Shown here in pieces: positions 1 to 9,712 of a stretch of 64,000 bases of DNA. Below the pieces are notes generated by a model. The model ran no database searches and was not told the DNA's origin. It worked only from the letters and a program-made list of their open reading frames with translations. Made by a program: the position numbers and the translations under genes. Numbering within the stretch: position 1 is the first letter of the stretch; each line of letters opens with the position of its first letter. The stretch comes from Pseudopyrenochaeta lycopersici (taxonomy: Eukaryota; Ascomycota; Dothideomycetes; Pleosporales; Pseudopyrenochaetaceae): assembly GCA_003313425.1 (NCBI GenBank), contig NHZP01000015.1, forward strand, positions 124,001 through 188,000, given 5' to 3'.

Positions 1-243
1 AGTGAACTTACATATGTGAAACAAGCTCCCTCCGTTTCCAAGATTGGTTACCTGATCGCAGATTCCACAGTACTGCCCCTGCCTTGTCCCAGACTTGCAT
101 TTGCACTTGTTGTTCTTGCAGGCACGGGCTACTAGCTCTTCTGGGACTGCATCCCGAACCTGCAGGGTGTTCTCGGGGGTGGGGCTGCTGAAAACCAGAG
201 GAATGGAAGCCAGGAGCAGGACCGCAGTGGTAGAGAAATGCAT
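1..243 (-). CDS. Small secreted cysteine-rich protein, 5' part (effector-like)
   Basis: The protein starts at the ATG at 243 and is cut by the left window edge after 81 codons. Residues 1-20 look like a secretory signal peptide: a short start, a Leu/Val/Ala/Ile-rich core (TAVLLLASIPLVF) and a small-residue cleavage region. The next 20 residues (PTPENTLQVRD...) look like a propeptide. The mature part is basic and cysteine-rich, with Cys at residues 42, 47, 49, 59, 62 and 78, including the CKCKSGTRQGQYCGIC stretch. The length class, signal peptide and even Cys spacing are those of small secreted fungal proteins, often called candidate effectors. A GTAAGT at 11-6 could be an intron donor, in which case the last four residues read here are intronic. 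A TATA-like box lies upstream. The position beside a RIP-scarred transposon block is typical of effector-type genes. Secretion is inferred with good confidence; the function is unknown. Confidence 0.75.
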   Translation of the reverse strand, partial: MHFSTTAVLLLASIPLVFSSPTPENTLQVRDAVPEELVARACKNNKCKCKSGTRQGQYCGICDQVTNLGNGGSLFHICKFT

Positions 244-328
244 GGTGAGGAGAAGTTGTGCAACACGATGAACCGCAACAGCCAAGAGCTGCGAACGCAA
301 ACGTACATCCTTCGTAGCACCTCTTGCC

Positions 329-334
329 TTTATA
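329..334 (-). promoter_or_regulatory. TATA-like box of the small secreted protein gene
   Basis: On the minus strand TATAAAGG stands about 85-90 bases upstream of the ATG at 243, a normal distance for a fungal TATA element. The rest of the stretch from 335 to about 690 holds no gene that I can support; it is presumably upstream promoter sequence. Confidence 0.4.
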
Positions 335-699
335 CAAACCTGGTTTCGGAGCAGAACTGCTAGTACAAACAAACTACTAACTGAAATCTTAGCCTCTCCG
401 GACTACTCATGCGCTAACACTTAGGCGATACGACATTCTAACCTCTTCATCGTTCAAGAAGAGCGCAATGCGACGGTATTAATTACTTCGCCTATGGCAT
501 CTTATCTGGAGTAGCCTTACTAGTCCAAAGTTGCAACCATTCCGAATCTTCAACACGAAGCACGATGGAGACGAGCAAAGAACGCGAGGAAAACGAGAAA
601 CGCAAAATCTAGACCTAAGGAAATAGATTGCTCTGGTGAAGCGAGGTTGAAAAGCGGAGCGGGGCGCTGGCTCTTGTGCGCTAAAATAACCGGGATAGA

Positions 700-933
700 A
701 GCTGGGCGGGCGGGGTCTTATCCCAACACGAGCCAGCAGGGCAGCCGATGGAGGCCACTCTATGCAGCGGCATTTAAGGGACATCTCGAGGTTGTGAACT
801 TGCTAGCAGAGCAGGGAGCAGATGTAGCGGTCGCCGATAACAATGGATGAATGCCACTCAACTCCGCGTCAGATAATGGCCATGCTGGCGTAGAAAAACT
901 TCTTCTCGCTACCTTTTCTGATGTGAATAGCCT
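700..933 (+). pseudogene. Ankyrin-repeat remnant with a nonsense codon
   Basis: One plus-strand frame reads as almost two ankyrin repeats. The first is RPLYAAAFKGHLEVVNLL followed by EQGADVAVADNNG. The second reads MPLNSASDNGHAGVEKLL after an in-frame TGA at 848-850. In the ankyrin consensus the stop falls where Trp normally stands (NGWTPL). A TGG-to-TGA change plus an ACG-to-ATG change (Thr to Met) are the transitions expected of RIP. No start, no further repeats and no partner domain are visible, so this is a relic of a larger ankyrin protein. The ankyrin assignment is fairly safe; the RIP origin of the stop is inference. Confidence 0.6.
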
Positions 934-1440
934 TGTTAGTCTCTATACCTATTTTTGAACTTTATTACTTTTAAAGGATATACAGATTTATTGTGATTGG
1001 CCAACGAACAAAAATATGCGAAATTTATCCTAGGGATCTTACGATTAGACTCTCCTTCAGCTTACTGCAATAGGCGGGCGTCTTAACATGGCGTTGATAC
1101 TATGAGCAAAGATAAAAAGAGAGATAGCCTACTTGTTTATACCCCTATTTACCAGGTTTATCGGGCACTTTAAACGTGGTGTCAGGTGTGGTTCCTAAAT
1201 TCTTATTGCGGAAGACCTGCAGGCTTACGTGCGGCCCTTCTGGGAGTTATGACAGTAAAAAAGTGGTGCTGTAACAAGTGAAGTTATTTTTATGATGAAA
1301 CGAGGCTCCGCAAAGAAATTACCAGCGTAATGGTAAATTTTAGATACAAAGATGCCTATGTTGTCAGAATTACCTGCTGCCGGCAACAAGCACCAGTGCA
1401 TCACTATACCTAATATTCTGTCAGAATATAAGTTATGTTA
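934..1440. other. AT-rich spacer between ankyrin relic and TIR element
   Basis: No coding frame, RNA gene or repeat that I can support. Base composition shifts gradually toward AT. The TA at 1439-1440 is the left copy of the probable target-site duplication of the TIR element that begins at 1441. Confidence 0.5.
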
Positions 1441-1585
1441 CGGTGGACTATTACGCCACGAAGGTCGGAAACCAAAATCCAAAAACCAAAACCTCGAACC
1501 TGAACAATAATAACTATTTACCCGCCCTTACGCTCTACAACAGGGTATAAATAATAAAGTAATAGACTGTAATAGTTTTTATTTA
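1441..1585 (+). repeat. Left terminal inverted repeat of the large TIR element
   Basis: About 145 bp matching the reverse complement of 22407-22551 with only a handful of differences. All those I noticed are transitions, as expected for RIP after insertion. TA precedes it at 1439-1440. Confidence 0.88.
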
Positions 1586-2692
1586 ATCTATCTAGAATTT
1601 GAACCCTAAACCTCGCATATAAGCTATAGAGAAATTCCCTCTCTTATGAATTGCTTTCGCAGAGTAAACCTATCCGCCTACCCTATAACTAGTATGGCCT
1701 TTATTAGACTATTACAACTATTACTATCCTAGTAGCCTATTATCTTATATACTTAGTCTATAATAGGAGCCTATAAACTTAGTATACTTAATAGCTTTAA
1801 TACTAACCTTATATCCTTCTACTAGATTATAATACGCTTTATATAAATAGCAGCTAAGTTTAAGGCTGTAGATAGTTATTAATCTATTACACAGACTATT
1901 ATAATTAGTTCTTACCTAAGAGGATAGTAGTTAGAAAGTGTTTAGCTAATTCCTGTAGGGCGTTAAGCGCTGCTAGCTACTAGCGACACCCTCCTTACTG
2001 TGTAGTTCTTCCTAACACTTCTCTAGCGATCTCTTAAATAAGGCAGCGGAATAAAGTAGGTAGTATAAGCGTGCTAGTTAATTTCTAGTAGTACTAAATT
2101 TTATAAAGTACTTCTACTATTATAAATTAGTAATAGTCTTTTATTTATAGTACTTTAAGCTTACTACTGCGTGTTTTCTTCTTTATAACGCTGCTACTAG
2201 ATACTCCTCTATAGATAGCAGCTCTAGGAGTATTAAAGTTATAGGAGATTACCTTCTATAGTTAAATAACTATAGGTAATTAGTAAGGGAGTACTAGGCA
2301 GACTATTATAACTACTACCTTTATTAGCATTATTATACGAAGCTTTATTAGATTTCTAAGGAGCCTTTCTAGCAGACTTTATAGTAGTTTTCCTAGACCC
2401 TTTACCTCTATACATTCCCTGTTTCCTATATAAAGTCTTTATATAAGCTATTATAGTTAAATTAAGATAGTTATAATAGTTTGTAATAGTTTTAAAGTAG
2501 CTCTAGTATAAGGGGTAGGAGAGCGAGGGCGTAAGGTTATAGAATAAGGCTAGAGAGAGTAATATATATATTTAGTAGATAACAGATATAAAGGTAAAGT
2601 AAAGTTAGGTAAAGTAGGTAAGAGAAGCCTATAAAAGCAAGCCTATACGCATATTAATAGATATATTAGTTGTAGTAATAGTTTATAACCTA
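1586..2692. other. Left internal part of the TIR element, unidentified and RIP-scarred
   Basis: AT-rich and full of TAG/TAA in all frames. Reading stops as ancestral Gln gives coding-like runs on the minus strand between about 1950 and 2250, but no recognisable domain. The last five bases (ACCTA, 2688-2692) are the left target duplication of the first Gypsy element. The stretch about 1598-1670 resembles a degraded tRNA-like sequence on the minus strand (GGGTTCAAATTC, a B-box look-alike); I do not annotate it as a gene. Confidence 0.5.
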
Positions 2693-2942
2693 TGTAATGG
2701 GCTGCGCCCTTTAAGCAGGAGAGGCTTCGCTACTATCGCACGGGGAAAGGACTCCTTAATCTCCTCTGCCCCCTTTTCTTACTAGCTCGTATAAGTTAGC
2801 AGCTAGAGGAGCACGTTCCTCTTTACTTATACAAACATATATATGTATCCTCTAAGGATACCTGTAACCTCTTCTCTATCTTTCTCCTTCTATAGTATAG
2901 GATAAATGCACACTTATTAGCTAGGCCTCTTCGCCTATAACA
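2693..2942 (+). repeat. 5' LTR of Gypsy element 1
   Basis: About 250 bp beginning TGTAATGGGCTGCGCCC and ending CGCCTATAACA. It aligns over its full length to 9153-9404, with differences almost all C-to-T or G-to-A. Confidence 0.92.
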
Positions 2943-2999
2943 TAAGGAGAAAGATTAATAACCTAAAAAAATAATAGACAGATACTAAGGGCCCTTAAA

Positions 3000-5900
3000 C
3001 TAACAAGCGTACGAGCTATAATAACAAGAGCACCAGATATAGATAATAGGAGCCTTAGGACAGCAGCAACACTAGCTGCACCAGCACGCACCTCAGCAAC
3101 ACCAGTTACATCAGCACAACCCCCAACAACCACGCAATAACTAACCCTTAGCAGAAGACCTATTAGTAACAGTTAACTCCTTATAAGACAGCCTTAACGA
3201 GTTAGCTAGTTAATAGTAGAGCTAGCTGTATAAGTTATTACAGAACTAAGTTTAGGAGCTAAAGAACTTAGTTACTAAATTAAGCAGTGTATAGACAGCA
3301 CGCACAGTCTCTACCCCCTTTTTAATAGAATAGTAAGACTCTCCTATATAAGAGATTAGGAAACTAAGACTACTAAATATAGAAGTCTTTAAAAAAGGCT
3401 TACATAAGTAATATCTTTAATAGAAAATAAAGGTCTAAGTAAAGCTGTACAGAGACTATATAGCCTACCTAAATAATAATAGTAGAGTAAATTACGTTAT
3501 TACTTATATAACAGGCTAAGCGTTTAACGCCCTTAGCCTATATATAATAAACCTTATAAATAGGCTAGTAACGCTATTCCTTCTTAAGCTATAGTCCTAC
3601 CTTAATAACTTCTTTAAGGACCCTATAGTAAGAGAGAAGGCCCTTAAATACCTTTATATAACTAAGTAAAGAAGAAAAAAATTTAACCCTTATATCTAAG
3701 CGTTTAACCTTAAGCTCCTTAAAGCTAGGTTAGATAACGTAAGCTACGTTTAGAAGATTAACTATCTTAAGAGTAGCTTAAATAGTAAGCTACTAAAGAC
3801 CTAAGCAGGTTATTAACTACTATTTAGAGAAATATATAAAGAGTTTATATAATAGACTAAGGTAACCTAAGAAAATTTAAGAGCTGTAGAGAGAATTACT
3901 ATAAGTAAGAGCTATATAGGTAAAGCGTATAACACGTAGAGCTAACTAATAACTTAAAGAGATAATAATAAGATAGACTAGATAACTTCTATAGGAGCTT
4001 ACTAGCTCTATATAAAACTTAGAAAAGAATTCTAAGGAATACGTAAATAGGTCTAAGAAAGAAAAGAGAACAGCGCCTGTTTAAAGTACAGTCTGTATAA
4101 CTACTAAGTAGCCTAGTATATAATAAAGTTATTAAATAGCTAAGAAGGCTATTATATAAGATAGGTTAATAAACCTATAAAACTTATAAAGATTATATCT
4201 AAAACTACTAAATAAGTAATAGAATCCCTATCCTCTTTAGATAAGGGAAAAGAGTAGCTCTAGTATAAAGTTATATGCTAGAGCCTGCATAAGTCTAAAA
4301 CCCTATATAAATAATAAAGTTACTTTTACTATAGCTAGTAACTATAAAACCTATATCTATAAATATTATTATTAATTCTATATAACTAGCTACTACTATA
4401 ATTAATAATAGTTACTACACCTACTATTTATTAAGTAAGAAACTTATAAGGGACTTAAACTTACTATATATTAAGATCCTCCCTATTAAGATTAAAGGGG
4501 TAAATAAATAAAAGAGTATAGTATTATACGTTACTAAATTTTTATTAGACATAGGAGGAATATAGCAGTATATAGCTGCGTACGTTACCCTAACTACTTA
4601 CTAATATAATATAATCCTTAGGAAGACTTAGTTAGAGAGTATTAAAGGCGTTATTAACGCAGAGAAGAAACTTCTATACTTAAAAGTATATAAGGTTACT
4701 ATACGCAGTATAGAACACGCTACCCTAGACTTTAGCTATATCCTAGTATTAGCTATAGCTTTCTAATACTATATACAATACTATAAATAAAGCTATAGTA
4801 AGACTTAAATCTTTACTATAAGCCTAAAAGATATTAAGAAAGTACTACGCCTAAAGGTTTAGAAAACACTATAGGAAATATATAACACCCTACTAGCTTA
4901 TATATAACCTTATCTAAAGATATTCCTACCTAAGAAAAGAAATAAGCTACTCCTACAGTAAGGCCTATAATAAGAGTACATAATAGAGTTAGAAGAGAAA
5001 GATAGATAGAAGCTAGAGATACTGTACAGACCTCTCTACGTAATAGTAAGAGATAAACTCTTAGTACTAAGGAAGACGCTATTAGACCTCTTAGATAAAG
5101 GGTTTATCTATGTAAGTAGCTTACTAGCAGCCTTACCTATACTATTCGTACGTAAGCTAGGAGGAGGACTACAATTCTGTATAGACTACAGAGCTCTTAA
5201 CGCCCTAACTAAGAAGGACTATTACTTACTACCTCTTATACGTAAGACGTTAAACTAAATTAGATAAGCTATATAGTATACTAAGCTAGACGTTACTATA
5301 GTATTCTATAAGATAAGGATAAGTAAAGGATTAGAATAGATAACTACATTTTAAATATAATTTAGATTATATAAGTAGCTAGTAACACCTTTTAGCTTAG
5401 TAAATATACTAAGTACCTTCTAGAGGTATATTAACTAGGCTCTATAAGACTTCTTAGATAACTTCGCTTCTGCATACCTAGATAATATCCTTATCTTTAC
5501 TAAGATATTCTTCTCTTAGTACTATACCTATATATAAAAAGTATTAGATTACCTATAAGAAGTAGGACTATACTTAGAACTAAGTAAATATAAGTTTAAT
5601 ATTTAGTGTATAAAGTACCTTAGCTTTATCCTAGAAGTATAGAAGAGTATATCTATAGACTTTAAGAAAGTCTAAGCTATTTAAGAATAGGAAGCCCTAA
5701 TAATAGTTAAAGGCGTATAAAGATTTCTAGGGTTTACTAACTTCTATAAACGCTTTATCCTAAACTTCTCTTAACTAGTAGAGCCTCTTATATAGCTAAT
5801 AAGAAAAGAAGAGAAATTTCTATAGGATATAGAATAAGAGTAGAGTTTCTAAGCTCTTAAGGATATATTCTTAGTAGATAAAGTCCTTACTACTTTCTTA

Positions 5901-7950
5901 CCTAAATAATAGATAATAGTAGAATATAACTCTTTAGGCTTTACTATAGGCAGAGTACTATTATAAGAAGATAAGTAGGGAACTCTTTATATAGTAGCTT
6001 ACTTCTTAAGGAAATTTCTGTTATATAAGAGTAACTACCTAATTTATAATAAAGAGTTACTAGTAGTTATTACATACTTAAATAAATAGGACGCAGAACT
6101 CTATAGTATATAAGAATTTAAAGTAATTACTAACTATAAGAACCTAGAGTACTTTATAAAGAAGTAAAAGATAATAGAATAATACGTATAATAGTTAGTC
6201 TACCTATTATAGTTTAATAATATAAAGCTGTAGTACTATCTAAGTAAAGAGAATACCTAAGCGGACGCACTATCTAGAAGAGACTAGGACCTACTATAAA
6301 GAACAGATAACAGCCGCCTAGTAAGCAGAGAGTTTATTATATTAGTACTAGCCTAATAGTAAGATCTAATAGTTATAGGGGTCGTACGAACCCCTACGTT
6401 AACCCTTAATAGCTTAATTATAGCTAAGTCCCTACTAAAAGCTCTAATCCTTAAGGACTTAATTACTAAACACTAGAACTAAGCTGTATAAGATAACTTA
6501 ACCTATTAGGAAGTCTATAACGCTATAAAGCTAGGTGCTAGGTCGCTACCTAGTATAATAAAGAAACTTACTATATTACTAGGAGATTGCATAATTAACT
6601 TAGAGAGAAAGCTCTAATAGAGATCTAGGATCTAGGTGCCTAAAAATAAACCCCTTTATACAAGAATTATCTAGTAAGCATATCTAGCTATGTAAACAGG
6701 TTACCTAGGAAGAGAAGAAACGTACTACACGCTAGCTAGTACCTAGTACTAGCTAGGTATAAGTAAAAACGTCTACTAATTCATACAGAATTACAGCTTA
6801 TGTAGACAAAGCACCCTGTAGAGAGATAGTAAGCATAGATACCTACGCCTGTTACTAGTACCTAGTCGTACGTAGTAAGACTTAATAGTTAACTTTATTA
6901 CTAGTCTACTACTATTATTTAGCTGCACTAACTTAATAGTAGTTAAAGACTACCTAGGTAAAGGCGTAATACTAATCCTACTTAAGATAATTAAAGTAGA
7001 TAATATAGCCTAAGCATTTATATAAGAAGTCTTCTACTACTATAGGCTCTCTAAGTCTATTATATTAGATATGAGTACGTAATTTATAAGTAAACTATAG
7101 AGAAAAATCTATAAACTCTTAAGAGTATAGAAGAACCTATTAATAGCCTACTACCTATAAATAGACAGCACTATAGAACACGTAAATAGTAATATTAAAG
7201 TAGTTAGTTAAATCTTTTATAACTACGACTAGAATAACTAGGTAACGCTATACCTAATCCTTAAGCTAATACTAAACACTCGTATAAACTCCTCTACAGG
7301 CGTTACTCCTTTCTTCCTTCTACACAGCTATCTAAACTCGCCCTTCCTAGAGCTACCTAGGAAATTAGCTAGCAGTAACCTACTTAACAGAGTAACACCC
7401 CCTAGCAAATAAGTAGAAAGTATTATATAAACGCTAAAATAAGCTGCTAACTAGGCTATCTTAGCTAGAACACACACTTAATAACAACAGGAAGCACAAG
7501 CAAATAAGACACGTCGCCCAGCTCCTAAGTATAAGGTTAGAGACTAGGTATAGTTAGACCTTAGGCACGTACAAACTACACGCAGAAGCAAGAAACTTAA
7601 CTAGAAAAGTAAGAAGTACTAAATCGCCCGCGTATAAGACCCCTATTAGGTTAAGCTTTATATACTATAAAGAACTAAATTATACTATATAGAGAAGCTA
7701 AGACTAGCTACTAAAGACCCCTTCTTATTATAACAAACTAATAACTTAAACCCTGCTACTGTTATCGTATAAGATAATAACTTATAAGAAGACTACCTTA
7801 AATAAGTAATTAAAAATATCTAAGATAAGCGCTTATAAAATTAATATAATAAGTTTTATATAAAATAGGAGGGGTACTATAACCTAACTTAGGAGCTAGA
7901 AGAGAATCTTATTACTATAGAAGCCTATAAGAAATAGAGGACTTATACAC
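3000..7950 (+). pseudogene. gag-pol of Gypsy element 1, riddled with stops
   Basis: The plus-strand frame reads through TAG/TAA codons that were most likely CAG/CAA before RIP. Recognisable parts are the reverse transcriptase at about 5090-5690 (FVRKLGGGLQFCIDYRA, then the catalytic box as AYLDNILIF), RNase H to about 6250, integrase at about 6800-7400 (LDMSTQF around the second catalytic Asp), and a chromodomain at about 7790-7945 with the diagnostic EGYYNL...EENL tail. In the catalytic box the usual YLDD/YVDD has become YLDN, a GAT-to-AAT change that alone would kill polymerase activity. Chromodomains of such elements target insertion to heterochromatin. Nothing here can be translated into a working protein. 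Confidence 0.88.
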
Positions 7951-7989
7951 AGCCTGTATAGCTACTATCTAGGAAACTACTAAAAGGTT

Positions 7990-9135
7990 AGAGAAATAAG
8001 CTAGTATAAGCTAACTAACCCTGTATAAGGCCCTCTAACCTAAGACGTCTAAGAAACGTTTATCCTCCTTAGGCTTAGTAAGGACTTAACTCTAACCTTA
8101 ACTACGCTAAGGAACAGAGACTCTGTTAGAAAGTAGAAGAGGTAGAGTACGCCTAGCTATATAAGACGTACTATAATCCTGCTACACGCAATTAGAGTAA
8201 GCCCTACTCTACTCACTAGTAATAGAGACACACCTAGTAAAGGCTATAAACGTATAACACTCTTATATAGCCTTAGTATAGTTATTAGAATAGAAGTTAG
8301 CGTTAAGAGAACTACAGCTATAGATAAGGTAGGCTTTAAGGTAGGATTAATAACTAGAGAGGAGTTACTAAGTAATAATAAGAGAGAAATTATTAAGACT
8401 ATAGCCCTACTAAGTATTATATAGAGATTAATTAATAAGATAAAAGAAGAACTTAGTAACGCGAACTAGCTTAGGCTAAATAATATTAGAAATAGAAAAG
8501 TAAAGAGGAATAAGACATATAGAAGCAGTTATAAAGAGATAGTAAAACTTATCTATAACTAGAGTATCTAGGATATACTAGATTACGTAGTTAGTAGAGA
8601 GAAGAGACGTATTACCCTAAGTAGTAGGAATAATAATACTAGTAGGTTAAGTTTAGTTAGAAGCTGTTTAAGTAAGCTAAGTATAAGTAACTTAAGTAAT
8701 GTTAGCCCTAGTAGCTGCGTGCGTAGACATAATGTTACTAGCAGTCGTACGAGTAAGATAGTTTATACTACTGCTATAACTACTAGGACCCTACACCCTA
8801 TAATTAGGCTAACTAGCTAAGGGAGCTGCTTTAGGAGGCATGTTAGTAATAATAAGAAGATAAGTTGTACGTAAGTAAGTTAAAGTTAAGTAGTAAGAGA
8901 AGAAGAAAGAGTTAGAGGAAAAGCTCTTTATATACGCACGAGCGAGTAAATAACTAACCTCTCTTCTACTTTACGTTGTTAGGCAATAATAATAAGTAAA
9001 GGAGGAAAATTACCTATAAATAAATAAGAAAAAGTATATATAATATCTCTACTTTTATAGTATAATAATATAATAATACCTATATAAGTATAAAGTTAAA
9101 GTTAAACTACGTATAAAGAAGTAATATAGTTATTT
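7990..9135 (+). other. Extra 3' internal region of Gypsy element 1
   Basis: About 1.1 kb lies between the chromodomain and the polypurine tract, longer than the short spacer usual for these elements. It is RIP-scarred, with no domain that I recognise. It may have held an additional reading frame, as the second Gypsy element seems to. Confidence 0.4.
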
Positions 9136-9152
9136 AAGGAGGAGGAGAGTAT

Positions 9153-9404
9153 TATAATAGGCTGCGCCCTTTAAGTAGGAGAGGCTTTGCTACTATTGCA
9201 TAAGGAAAGGACTCCTTAATCTCCTCTACCCCTTTTTCTTACTAGCTCGTATAAGTTAGTAGCTAGAGGAGCACGTTCCTCTTTACTTATATAAATATAT
9301 ATATATATATCCTCTAAGGATACCTGTAACCTCTTCTCTATCTTTCTCCTTCTGTAGTATAGGATAAATGCACACTCGTTAGCTAGGCCTCTTCGCCTAT
9401 AACA
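9153..9404 (+). repeat. 3' LTR of Gypsy element 1
   Basis: About 252 bp, direct copy of 2693-2942. It starts TATAATAGGC, where the 5' copy has TGTAATGGGC. It is followed directly by the second ACCTA. Confidence 0.92.
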
Positions 9405-9405
9405 A

Positions 9406-9712
9406 CCTATCTCTAAACTAGCTGCTTAATATAATTACGAAATAGGTCTTCTTTAGAATGCGACAGTTTTCTACGTAAAATTAGTATACTCTATCTATAC
9501 TTATTTCTTTTACCTACTAGAAGTTAAATTTACTCTAGGCTCTAGGTACTCTTAGAATTAGAAAAATTTAACAGTAGAGTAATAGTTACTATAATAGCCT
9601 ATTTCTAAACTAGCTGCTTAATATAATTATAAAATAGGTCTTCTTTAGAATGCGACAGTTTTCTACGTAAATATAGTATATCCTATCTATACTTACCTAC
9701 TTTACCTGCCTT
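9406..9712. repeat. Tandem repeat, unit about 192 bp, two copies
   Basis: A block beginning CCTAT(C/T)TCTAAACTAGC occurs at 9406 and again at 9598, matching for at least 73 bases and more loosely for about 110. The sequence just left of Gypsy element 1 (about 2660-2692) resembles the sequence just left of the second copy, so the retrotransposon landed inside the first copy. This may be a promoter or subterminal repeat of the TIR element. Confidence 0.65.

Larger units (their letters stand above)
2693..9404 (+). mobile_element. Ty3/Gypsy chromodomain retrotransposon 1 (RIP-inactivated)
   Basis: The element has direct LTRs at 2693-2942 and 9153-9404 (TG...CA in the left copy; TA...CA in the right copy after G-to-A change) and a perfect 5-bp duplication ACCTA at 2688-2692 and 9405-9409. 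A purine-rich tract (AAGGAGGAGGAGAG) stands just before the 3' LTR. Internal order is gag-like, protease, reverse transcriptase, RNase H, integrase, chromodomain: the Ty3/Gypsy chromovirus order. Transitions between the two LTRs and stop codons throughout show heavy RIP. It is inserted inside the large TIR element, in the first copy of a local tandem repeat. Confidence 0.92.
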
